This document shows, piece by piece, positions 53,865-64,000 of a stretch of DNA of 64,000 nt. Within the stretch, counting starts at the first letter, position 1. Every line of letters starts with the position of its first letter. The notes beneath the pieces were generated by a model. That model was not told where the DNA came from. It saw only the letters and a program-made list of their open reading frames with translations, and made no database searches. Source of the stretch: Aptenodytes patagonicus (lineage: Eukaryota > Chordata > Aves > Sphenisciformes > Spheniscidae); the NCBI RefSeq assembly GCF_965638725.1, contig NC_134982.1, positions 3,286,001 to 3,350,000 of the forward strand, read 5' to 3'. The position numbers and the translations under genes are program-made.

Positions 53865-56800
53865 TTTATACATGCAGTCCTTGAACCGTCACTGAGGTCC
53901 AGTCTTGTTCTTGCAACCGTGTTTTCTCCTACCCGATAATTAATTACTCCGAAGACTTGCTTGATGTCCCTCCAACGCCTCTGGCGAGGCGTATTGTTTC
54001 CTACCACTAGCCGGTTTTGTCAGGTCTTGTGCGAATCGATCTGCAATGTTCACAGCTGGGTATCGGGCCCTTGTTGCTACAAGCATTACTTCTGTAATGA
54101 GCTGAATCATAGAAAACTCCTTTTAAGGCGTTGCCTAATACTGTTTGCTCTCCCTTGAGGAGGTAGTCTATTAGGAAGTGAATTTGGTATTGCCGTTCAA
54201 TCAGCTTTTGCATCATCCTTGGAACATAATCCCCCATCTGATCAGTGTTATCGCAGATACAGCTTTCTCCTAGACCGGTGAAGTACCTACGCTTTGTGAT
54301 ACTAACACCTGGTTTTATTATTCTGAGCATGCACGCATGGTATAATTCATACAATAAAAGGTAACAATACTAACTGTGCACTCCTGTAACTTCTCACAGA
54401 CATTTTTGTGTGGATCATGTAGTAGAAAAGACAGGGATTGGATAGCGGAAGCAAGGGAAAAGAGGCCACGCTAGTTTCCGATTGTTTTTGTCCTCCGTAT
54501 CATTGGATATTTCGCCCATTTTGTTGCAACAAATCCTACCCTATCCATCAAAACTTCCCCTGGTAAAAGGTGGATGTAATCTTTGCTGTGGTGGATTGGG
54601 TTTTCTAAATGAATCAACCCCCACCTCACCCCAAACAATGGAGTCCTCTGCAATCACCACTGTCAAAGTTCATGCTCTAAATCTGAAAGCTGAGAACTTC
54701 TAAGGGTCTGCGATGAGAAAGGAGTTAACTGCCCGAGAAAGTCACTCCAGAACCGAGGTCACGCACAGCGTCTTCCACATGGCTACAGAAATGAAGGTCC
54801 TCTGCAGGTGCGCAGCTGAACGTGAGTACGCGTTCTTACGTTGTAAGCGTTGCTGAAAAGATTGTCCCTTCAGCTGTCCTTCCTGTCCCAGGGCAGGTAA
54901 CCTTAGCCACTCTTTCAAAACGTCGGGCATCTCACAAACAGGCCGAAGTTTTGCAGTAATATATTCACCTCTAAGAGCTGTGAACATGACAAAAAGTAGA
55001 GCAAGAGCTGTACTTCACAAATTAAAGAGCTCCTTTAATTTGCAAATGGACGCAGCCAATTTATAAAGTGTACGTAACTAATTATTTTGAGTTATTTAGG
55101 ATATTATTATACAAGGAAGCCCATCAGACAGTAACGTGGGAAATACACTGTATAGTAAATTAGACTGCAGGCTGAACTGGGCTTCCAGCTGTGTGCCAGC
55201 ACCATATTTAAACACCAGGCCTCCTGAAGAGACTGCAAAAAGCAAAACGGGCAGATAGTGCAAGTATCTGTTCTTGGTTGTAAAATTACCCCGTTTGTGC
55301 TTTCTGGAATGGTGTCTCAGTACATTTATTAGCTGCAGTTAAAGACTAATGTGACTAATCTTCATCACAAAACTTTCCCGAAAGAGGCACTTCACTGGAA
55401 GTCCTGGCAGATTTGTCTTGCAAAATTTTCCAAGGATAGGTCAGTAATCCTAGCGTGTTGTGAATAGTTAAGCAAAAAATAAGTCAAGAAACAGGTGAAG
55501 GAAGTGAACTGCCTGAGCCTGGGCAGGGGTGCAGGAGATCATCTGCTGGGATGCAAAGAAGTGCACAAAGCCTTGTTTAAGACAAAGAAGTGGACAGAAA
55601 TTAAGGAAATCCTCACGTGAGAGAACAATATAGATCAAGGACATTTAATTTAACTGAGAAAATTTCCGTGCGTTTGTTCCTCACTAGAAGCAAGATTTAC
55701 AAAAGGGCTTAGGCACCTAATGGTGGCAGGTGGACATCTACCAGAATTTACTAGAGCAAGCAGCAGCTTCATTTGTGCTGAAGACACTTAGAAAATTGCA
55801 GAGTAGGCATCTTCAGGGACCAAAGCACTTCTGCAAATCTAGTCCTAAGATCTTCAGCATTAAAGCTGTCTGGGTTTATTTAAATACTATTGAGGAAGAG
55901 TCAAGAAATCAATGAATATTGGAAAATATTTGAAAAAATATTCAAATTGACTAATTTTAAATATTTTTTCTTTACGGGAAGGTCTAAATGTGACATGGTA
56001 CCTTCCATGCGTTGGTTTGCCCAGGTAGCTGGGTGCCAAGGGCTTAAAATAAACTTAATTGAAATACACCTTTAAAATACTGCAAGTATGTGCAAAAAAT
56101 TCTTAAATAAAAGTTCAGAAGGTTTTATGTTGCCAATTGTTTTGATGGGCCTGATTCTGCAAGCAAAGGAAATTCTGGCAGGTTAAATTGAACATGATCA
56201 GCCTCTACAGATGTCTAAAGTAGCAATGAATTCTGTGCAAAATTATCTTTATTCAGATGCGTTCACAGAACACAGGTAAATTCTGTCCACAAGGCTGATC
56301 TAATGACAGTAATACAATATGCTGTTATTACCCAAATGTAGCAATCACGCTCCAGCCTTCTGGGAGTTGTTGGGCATGCTGCGAAGGTTCAGTCCTTGGA
56401 GTCATTCCTTCCTGATTTCTGTAAAACGCAGAACATTATTGCTGAAAGAACAGTCTTTTCAGAGGCTGCAGGTAAAGGAAATGAAGAGAAATGTAATTTA
56501 CACTTAGATTAACTAAATCTGCCTTCAATGAGAACTAATTCTGTTTCATTAAACTGCCTAACACATCAAAGAAGGGATTATCTTCCTCGTGCAGTTTTCT
56601 CATTGTTAGAACATGCTCGATGAACCAAATCATATTTTGGGTTTCGCAGACTGTCATTATTTTTGCTTTTCAGTGAACCCGACTGCAGTAGTTTAACTGA
56701 AATGGTCTAGGAGACCATGTTTGCCACAGCGATTCTCTTGCTTGAGAAATGTTCTTAGATCATAGTGCTGTATCTTTCTTTCATTGTTGTGTTTGAAACA

Positions 56801-57092
56801 TGAATTATTTGAAATGTTGTGATGTATTTATATGTAGATAGATGCAGCAATACTTGTATTTTGCATGCGGATTTTTTTTTTCAATTCCTTGTTTGGGCAT
56901 ACAGCCCTACCTCTTTTATAGCCACTCTTAACTGTTGACTGCACCATTTTTATCGCTGTAGCGGTCTGATCAAACACTGTATAAACATGAGGCCAAACCC
57001 TATGCCAGGTTTTTCGCCTTTATGTGGCAACGCATATGAAGTGGTTAGTCCTCACCTTTGCACTTGTGCTGTTCGCATACGCCCTATTTGCT

Positions 57093-57135
57093 CGCGCAGC
57101 CCGTTTACGGGTACGTGTAAGAGACGGGCTGCGCG
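57093..57135. other. Perfect 12-bp GC-rich inverted repeat
   Basis: CGCGCAGCCCGT (57093-57104) and ACGGGCTGCGCG (57124-57135) are exact inverted repeats around a 19-base loop. They lie about 0.3 kb upstream of the DYM CpG island in otherwise AT-richer sequence. Confidence 0.75.
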
Positions 57136-57570
57136 TTTAGTGTCGCACACTGTGGTGATTGTGCTCAGGGTTAATTATATTGGGAAGGGTTTTCCCCTTT
57201 GAAGGAACTATCAGGTACTTATCAAACCAGCTACCGATGGCAAAAAACCACCTCAGATATGGAGACGGGAGGTCACCAGAGGTAGAACCGATGAATTAAA
57301 GCAGCGTGAGGGCAGGACCGTGCCTGGTAAATCCTCCCGCCCTCTGGCTCTTGGTCCCACTTCCTCGAGTTACCTCATGTCCCACTGACTGAAAACGCGG
57401 CCGGCGGAGGAGGGGAGGCCGAGGCAGTCAGCCCGGGCCCCCGACCACCCCGCGGCTCATCGAGAGAAGCCTCCCGCCGTAGGAAGGGCTCGCCCGGAGG
57501 ACGACGACCAGCCCGTGGAAGCCCGTCGTACGCAGAAGCGCGGAGCGGCGGCTGGGCCTCCCGGCGGAGG

Positions 57571-57590
57571 ACTACACTTCCCGGCGTGCC
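57571..57590 (+). promoter_or_regulatory. ZNF143/Staf binding-site-like motif
   Basis: Close match to the ACTACAATTCCCAGCATGC consensus, with A-to-C at position 7 and AGCAT replaced by GGCGT. Confidence 0.8.
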
Positions 57591-57642
57591 CCGCGGCGGC
57601 GCACCTTCATCCCGCAGGGCCGCCCCCCCCCGCACCGGCCTG

Positions 57643-57653
57643 TGCGCATGCGC
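57643..57653. promoter_or_regulatory. NRF1 site
   Basis: TGCGCATGCGC, a near-palindromic exact NRF1 consensus. A second, weaker one lies at 57706-57718. Confidence 0.8.
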
Positions 57654-57659
57654 GGCGGG

Positions 57660-57971
57660 GGCGCGTTGGCGACGTGGAAGGATGGAGGCGGGCGGCCGCG
57701 GTGGGTGCGCGCCTGCGCCGGGCGGGGGCCGTTGGGCAGCGCCCCCGCGGCGCGCGGGTGGGTGCGGGCAGCGGGCGGAGGGGAGGGGGGCGGCGGCCGT
57801 TGAGGGGAGCGGGCCGGGCGACCCCCGCGGCGGGGACGCGGCTGCCGGGGCCCGCGGGAGCCGTCTCGGCGGCGGCGGGCCGGGCCCGCCGGGGGACCGG
57901 GGCCGCGGTGCCGGCCGCCTCCTGCCGTACAGCGTTGCGGCGGCGCGAGCGGATCGGGCGCCGCTGACGGG
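57660..57971 (+). other. DYM: Probable untranslated exon 1 of DYM
   Basis: GC-rich sequence after the promoter motifs, ending GACGGG before a good donor GTAAGCG at 57972. The assignment to DYM (dymeclin, Golgi and skeletal development) rests on conserved gene order and strand after RPL17 and C18orf32; no dymeclin coding sequence is in the window. The start is approximate. The exon is open in the frame MEAGGRGGCAP, but I have no evidence that it is translated. Confidence 0.6.
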
Positions 57972-60900
57972 GTAAGCGGGGCCTCGGCGGTGCCTCCGGG
58001 CCCGCCCCGGGGCAGGGGGCTGGCGGGGCGGCCGAGGGGCGCGGGCAGCGGCCGGCGGCGGGTGGACCCCGGCGGCTCTGCCCCGTCCCCCTTCAGTGCT
58101 GGCTCCGAAAGGGGAGGGGGCTGCCGCGCGCCCCGCTTGTCCCCTTGTCCCGACGCCCACCCTTGCTCGGCTCCATATCGCGATAGAGGGCTGCGCTTGT
58201 GCTGTAACTCTCAGCACCGTCGCCGCGGAGAGTTCCCGGGGCCTCCTCCGGGTGTCCGCTCCCGGGGCACCGGCACCCGCTGTGTCCCGGGCCGGGCTGG
58301 GGAGCGCGGGGGCCTGCGGTGCCCCCCCAGGGTACTCCCTGCCAGGGCCTGCAGGGATCCTTCGGGGGCACGGAGTTGTGCCTGCTGTCCCCTCGTACGC
58401 CGTCAAAACCAGGATGAGAGAGGTTGATACCTGTACCTCTTGTTTAGTACTCTTAATGACGTTTCTTATCAGTGAAATGACTATAAAATAGCGCATTTTC
58501 CTCTCTGCTTTTGTGAACCAGACGCTTTTTGTAGTGCTCGGTGCTTGCTTTTGCAATATAACGGGTCTGCTCAGTCTCACTCTCACCAGTTTGTTTTCAT
58601 ACTTCTGAAGGATAATATTTAGCAAGAGTGGGAAATATTTTAACTTAAAAGAGAATTTGTACCTTTAATTGACATCAGGTTTTGTCTTGTATGCTTTCAC
58701 GCCAAGCACTGTTTATCTTTTTCTTTTTTTTTTTTCCCAATCTTTTGTGCTGAGTGTAGTGAGTTCGTGAGGCCGTAATCTGGTTTCTTTCACTGCGTGT
58801 ACCGAGGGATAACATGCTGGGCTGCAGTTATAATCATTTGAGGTATTTGTAGAAGTAAGTAGATTGTTACCCTTCCCTGCATCGAGCACTTTTTGAGGGC
58901 AGGGGAGTGGAAAGAAGCTCCCGGGTGGTTGGGTCCAGTTTCCTAACGCGGGCCGCTGGGTTGTGTAATCCCCCATTTTGTCAATTCCCAAGTAAAAAAT
59001 GTCGAAATTGCTCCAGTTGGGGTGACTTAAAAACCGTCATTGCTCCTTAGATTGCCAGGAGCTCAGGCAGGGCCTCGTTCTGCTCTCTCCCTGGGCTGTT
59101 TGCTCTTTTGACGTTGCTGCTGCATCAGGCGAAGCCCGTGGATGGCCCGGGGGATGTTGCACCCTGCTCAGCACTCTCACCTGGCTGAAGCAACCATCAG
59201 CTCCTTCTCTTCCAGTCCTGTGCTGATGTTTTACCAGCACAGCACCTACTGCTTAGTATTTTGTGATAAATTCAGTAGAAAAGTATTTATAGCAAATTAA
59301 TACTAAACGTAGATGGCTCTGGTGCTTCCAGTGCTTTTATCAGATGAATAGGAAGATCCCAGGGTGTTTTTAACGTGCTGATGACTGACAGAAGGTATTA
59401 AAAGTAAGAAATCTTGTTTGGTGGCTGATGAACTGTTGTCAAAGTGGATGGTTACAGATGATAACGGTATTTCTTCCAAGTGTGTTCTCTAGAGTGGAAA
59501 ACCTATTGCACCTTACAGTAATTGCGCACTTTGGCAAGTGTAACTTCATTTGCAGTAGACCCTGGAGATAGGCGATATAAATCATGATGTGTGGTATAAT
59601 GTAAGATTAGGTGTACATACAAAACAGATTTGGCCTTCTGTACAACATACATTTTTGTGCTGTGGATAGATTTCTAGCTGTTTAAAGCAGAGACAAATAG
59701 CTCTGTTGTAAAAAAACGGTAATGCCCAATTGTGGGAAGAGTGCGGATGCCAAAATAACTGTATAATCTTTGAAATATAGCAAAATATACCAATATTAAA
59801 ACATTAAATATACAATATAAAAATAACTATTAATTAAAATATTACATATATTTTAATGTGTATTAATATTTATTAACAATATTTAAAAATGCAGACCTTT
59901 TAATGAACATCTAAGCATCTTTCTGAATCTTAAAAGGTAGCTGAATTTTTCTTTTTGAAAGATCACTTTGGCCATTAGACGAGTTTTATTTATGCCGGAG
60001 AGTGAAATAGGGAGAAAATTTTAAATAAGTGTAACAGAAATCTTAACATCCCTTCCATAAAGAGGTAACTATACCAAGCTAGTAGCTACTTAGATTACTA
60101 AATCGTGCTAGGTTTAGCATGACTTGCGTCATATCCAACCCAGCTGCCCATTTTAATTATGGTAGTAACTGAATGGATTACTATAAATTGATTTTTAGGT
60201 AGGTATGCTGAGTATAAAAAAAAAAAAGGGACAATTTCATCAATAATCATAAAAGATTTTCACATCGAGCAAAGTTTCCAATACTATAATCCATCGTAGA
60301 TTATCAGGTAGTTTGTGTAAAATTGTGCTTTTGAAAACCATTGCTGTATTTGTGGTAATAAAAGTCTCTTTTTGGCCACTGGAAGAAGATACGGTCAAAC
60401 CAGTAATTCTGGTACTGATGCGCAGTATATCCTTAAGCTGTAAAGTCAGGTCTCAGTATGGGTTGTGCGTATTCTTGATTAGTCTTTTTTTTTTTCTCCC
60501 AAGCTCCGTATTCCATTGGTATTCTTGTTTGAAGTTCAATTTGTTCTTCTCATTTTATAGTTCCGGTACAGCTGTCCTGCAAGCAGCAGGAACCTCACTG
60601 GTGAGGGCAAACAAAACCTTTAAAGGAATATCTGCCCACTGCAAAGAGCAGAATTAGCATCTGAATTTTCACTCCTTGAAACCTTTGCAAAATATGTTGT
60701 ATACCTGTAGTAGTTATTTAACAGGTGGAGAAAAGTTGAGCCTTTTACACAGAAATATAAGGTGTGCTTGACCCAGCCTCCCTCCCTTCTAACGGTGTTT
60801 TGCTAATCAGATTAAAGAAATTATTTCTGCATGTATTCCAGAAAACACCCGCTGTGTTTGAGTTTTACTCAAACTTTTACTTGGGATGTAGGAATGTAAG

Positions 60901-63900
60901 AGTAAGGATAGAGGTAACTTTTTTTTTTAGTTGCCCCCACAGCACTTCTCCTTCCTGCTATGGTAGGACGTATTTCTAAAACCGATGCTGTCATTCTACC
61001 CTCAAATTGGTAGGCTTGGTGCAGTAATTATTTAATTTCAGTCATAACTGGAATTACGTAGGAGGTCAGAAAAATTATCTTTCTAGCTTTTGTAGCTTTA
61101 AATTTTCTTAATTCATGACAAATTTTGGAGGCTTTTGAGCCTTCAGGGAGATTTGGCCACAAGTATCGTCTTGTAGTGTGGGAGTGTAACTAGCAGCATT
61201 AAATATGGACAAAATTAAGGAGTCCCTAGCAGACCTTGTGGAATTTTATGTTAATGAACTAGAGACATGTTTTGTTGCATGTGTGTAAATTAGACAAAGA
61301 AGTACTTAAATGCTGTAAATGCTTATTTACCTGTAAAAGTTAAATGGAAGCTCTCTGAAGTGACACCAGCTTCTCAACAGAAAGGTGTTTGTGGGATTCA
61401 CATCCCGTCAGCAAAAGCTCCTTCTAGAGGCTTAATACCTACCTGCTGTCTTGCCTCTGACAAAACGTTGTGACTGAGAGGAGAGAGGACAAATAAGCTT
61501 AATATAAATTAGTTGTGTCACTTAATGGGTTCCTTACCCCACTTCATGGGTATGTGCTAATGTAAGGGCCGATACGTGGTGGATGGAAATACGATAGTTT
61601 TGGGGTTTAGGTCTTCAAAACAAGATCATCATTTGCCGCAAGCATATATTTGCTTATCGGTGTCCTGTGCCATAATATAACATTTTCGTATTTTTTAGAG
61701 CACTGCGTATCCGAATGTTTTCGTTCTGAGGCAGAAGGTTGGAACAGGAAGAAGGAATGGCATTTTTATGTCAGGCTTTTTTGGATCTTGTATGACTTTA
61801 GAGAAAGGCAGTTTGAGAAAGTTTTGGGTGTCTTTTTTTTTTTTTCTCCCTATGAGTCAGTAGTTCCAGCTCAGGACAAGGCTGTGAAAGTGACTACTGA
61901 AGGTGACTAGTCATTCATCGGAAAGAAGCTATTTTGAGATTAGTAAACAGGCATCTCCTTAGTGATCAAAATTAGCAGGTTTGATCACCACAACAGTAAC
62001 CTGTTGGTTAGTGATTAGATGTTGTTGTAAAGAATGAAAGAAAATGTGTATTAGGTTCCTGAGATGGCACTGAGAAAATACATAAGCCGTATACCTCAGT
62101 CTCATTTATAGAATTTAGGTTTTCATTTTTCTGTCCCTTCCTTTTCAGAACACTTCATTAAAAATCATTAAAAACTGTGGGATTACCGTAGGGTGAACTG
62201 GCAAAGACAAAGGTGATTTATAGCATCTCTTGTTGAGCAGTTTGGTCAACGACCGCAATGTCTGGGCTCGCTCACATACGATTTCTTCTGCTTGAAATAT
62301 GCTACCTAACCAAGAAGGTCTTGAAAAATCCCTTCTTCAGTTGTGAGCAGAACAACTGTCCTGTAGGTAGGATGCGGAGTAAGCAGATTGTGCTCTTCAG
62401 AATTAGGCTTTTATTGGCAACTGACTCCCACGTGAAATGCGTGTAGAAAAGGAACTGGAGCAGAAAACATAGTATCGTCACTTTTTTTAGCTGCTGTTTG
62501 CCTTCCCTATGAGGGGCCTTCTTTGTCTGCAGTAAAGCTATCAAGATTAATCACTTCTGCTACGTGCAAGATGCTCTAGGCTTCTGTGGAACCCATAAGG
62601 ACCATACTAATGTCACTGCAGTGCTGCTTTGTTCAGGCTCTTGCCACAGAAGAGGAAGGCACTAGAACAAGTTACTGGCCAGGAGGACCGAAAAAGATGC
62701 CGTGTTTGTTCATCCAGCAGAGCCAACAGCGGACAAGCCAGATTAAATTATCTTGAGAACTACCTAAAGACTTTAAGATGTGGTTTTCTTTATTTTTCTT
62801 GTACTTAAGCACTGCGTGGACCACTTCATAATTGTGTTGCATTTCTTACTGCTGTGCAAAAGTACATCTGTCCGAAGGTATGGAGCTTTAAGGAAGCGTA
62901 CTTTGGTAGCTGGTGAATGGCTAGTGTGCTCTGCTGCTGCAAAAATATATTAAAGAACTGTTGATACAGTGGAGACTTTCATGACCCCAGACAGTAGCCA
63001 TCGAACTCGGTAGAGTCTGAAAAATAGTGGGTAGAGGAGAAATGGACAATTTGACTAATACCTAGGCAGCTATGAAAGACGGTATTTGCCCCTAGGGTGC
63101 AAAGATAAACCCCTTTACTGTCAACCAGGTTCTCTCAAAGAGCTTATATGTTTTATCTTTCACAAAAACAGCCTGCCTGTCTCCCCCTACTTTGCACAAA
63201 ACCTTATTTTTTTGTGTGGTGGTTTGGGTTTTGGGGTTTTTTTTTTGGTGCTTCTATGTGTCTGAACACTTTCAGTGTGGAAAAGCAAGAGGTGTGGGTA
63301 AAGGGAATTGGAGAAAGGAGTGCTCGCCAAATACGCAGTAGAAAAGGGGAGGAAAATTACAAATCAGTACAGTGAAAAGTAAGATTAGCAGAAATAGTTA
63401 GTTAGTTCCTGCCTAACTCATTAACTTAAAAACAGTAGGATATGTTTTTAATTTGTAGTCATGAAGGATGCATTTGTTCCATTCTGAAATCTCCCCTGCC
63501 GCTTGGTTGTGACTGGTGTATAAGAGAAAAGGTGAATTCTTAGTAGTGGTTTGGTTGCATTCGATGATTGCCAGGCATTAAGTTATAGCTGAAATATTTT
63601 GACTTGTTAACATGCTTTACAAACAAAGATTATTTCAGTGCTTTTCTCTGATTAAAAATGGCAAAAATTCTAAATTCTGAGGATCGTAAATTTGTTTTTT
63701 TTCCCTAAAGATCCCTTTTATAGGCATGAATTCTCATTGCTGTATATTTCTGCATCATTAGTTTTGTTTAGCAAAATTTTACCAATTTAATTGGTAAAAC
63801 CAAAATTCTTATGCTTTTGTACCTCATTTCAGACTATGTGTGAAGTCTAATGAGTGATCTCTTGGTATTAGTGAAATATTTGAATAACTGCTTTTTATCC

Positions 63901-63954
63901 TTGAAGAAAGATCAACTCACATTTCTTGGTTTTTTGGTTTTTTTTCTTTTCTAG
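57972..63954 (+). other. DYM: Probable DYM intron 1
   Basis: About 6 kb from GTAAGC to a strong polypyrimidine tract and CTAG near the window end. AT-rich after 58.4 kb, with an extreme A/T block at 59760-59890 and no CR1. A TATCGCGATA palindrome is at 58176-58185. Confidence 0.5.
59760..59890. repeat. AT-rich low-complexity block
   Basis: Almost pure A/T with recurring AATATTAA, ATTAATATTTATTAA and ATATATTTTAAT-type segments. Confidence 0.7.
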
Positions 63955-64000
63955 CCTCACTAACAGCACCAAAACTTCCCCAAAACAATTCCCCGGGCAG
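63955..64000 (+). other. DYM: Possible exon 2 start of DYM, cut by window end
   Basis: A long T-rich tract followed by CTAG at 63951-63954 looks like a strong acceptor. The 46 bases after it are less T-rich, contain no ATG, and could be 5'UTR before the dymeclin start codon. Unconfirmed, because the coding start is outside the window. Confidence 0.4.

Larger units (their letters stand above)
52870..57390. other. Intergenic between C18orf32 and the DYM promoter
   Basis: AT-rich, with no exon or CR1 recognised. It holds two perfect hairpins (53839-53864 and 57093-57135). Further AATAAA hexamers (for example near 53466) could serve as alternative C18orf32 poly(A) sites, but this is unsupported. 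Confidence 0.5.
57390..58390. promoter_or_regulatory. CpG-island promoter of the next plus-strand gene (DYM by synteny)
   Basis: Very dense CpG island. A ZNF143/Staf-type site ACTACACTTCCCGGCGTGCC lies at 57571-57590. NRF1-type sites are TGCGCATGCGC at 57643-57653 and TGCGCGCCTGCGC at 57706-57718. All lie upstream of a strong donor at 57972. No TATA box. Long open frames on both strands here (up to 416 codons) are composition artefacts. Confidence 0.8.

Noticed and set aside
57375-58625. 416-codon minus-strand open frame
   Set aside because: It lies over a CpG island and its translation is almost all P, R, G and A. It runs antisense to the promoter motifs and has no domain or splice context.

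Overview
This is a stretch of bird nuclear genome. The evidence is several CR1 retrotransposon 3' ends of the avian type (ending in ATTCTATGATTCT-like repeats), CpG-island promoters, short GT-AG introns, and a gene order I know from vertebrates: DYM, C18orf32, RPL17, LIPG. In chicken this block lies on chromosome Z as I recall. The species cannot be fixed from the sequence alone.

Layout. Positions 1-20,100 are intergenic sequence downstream of LIPG, with no gene I can support. LIPG (endothelial lipase) lies on the minus strand from a CpG-island promoter near 30.1-30.3 kb to a poly(A) signal near 20.14 kb. All ten coding exons can be joined in frame to a 502-residue protein with an intact catalytic triad. 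Positions 30.3-44.4 kb are the intergenic space between the divergent LIPG and RPL17 genes and hold most of the CR1 copies. RPL17 (ribosomal protein uL22) is on the plus strand at 45.0-49.17 kb. It has seven exons (184 residues), a TOP-like start, a TCTCGCGAGA promoter palindrome, and two intronic box C/D snoRNAs of the SNORD58 (U58) type. C18orf32 follows on the same strand after only about 0.4 kb (49.5-52.86 kb; two coding exons, 100 residues). From 57.4 kb a large CpG island with ZNF143 and NRF1 motifs marks the promoter and untranslated first exon of the next plus-strand gene. By gene order this is DYM (dymeclin), whose coding exons lie beyond the window.

How they relate. These are separately regulated housekeeping genes (RPL17, C18orf32, DYM) in a head-to-tail series, next to the oppositely oriented, secreted lipase LIPG. 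RPL17 also serves as host gene for snoRNAs that guide rRNA methylation. No unprecedented system was found. The points most worth a second look are the changed proprotein-convertase site in LIPG, a GC-AG intron in LIPG, the lengthened linker of C18orf32, four perfect hairpins, and the promoter motifs.
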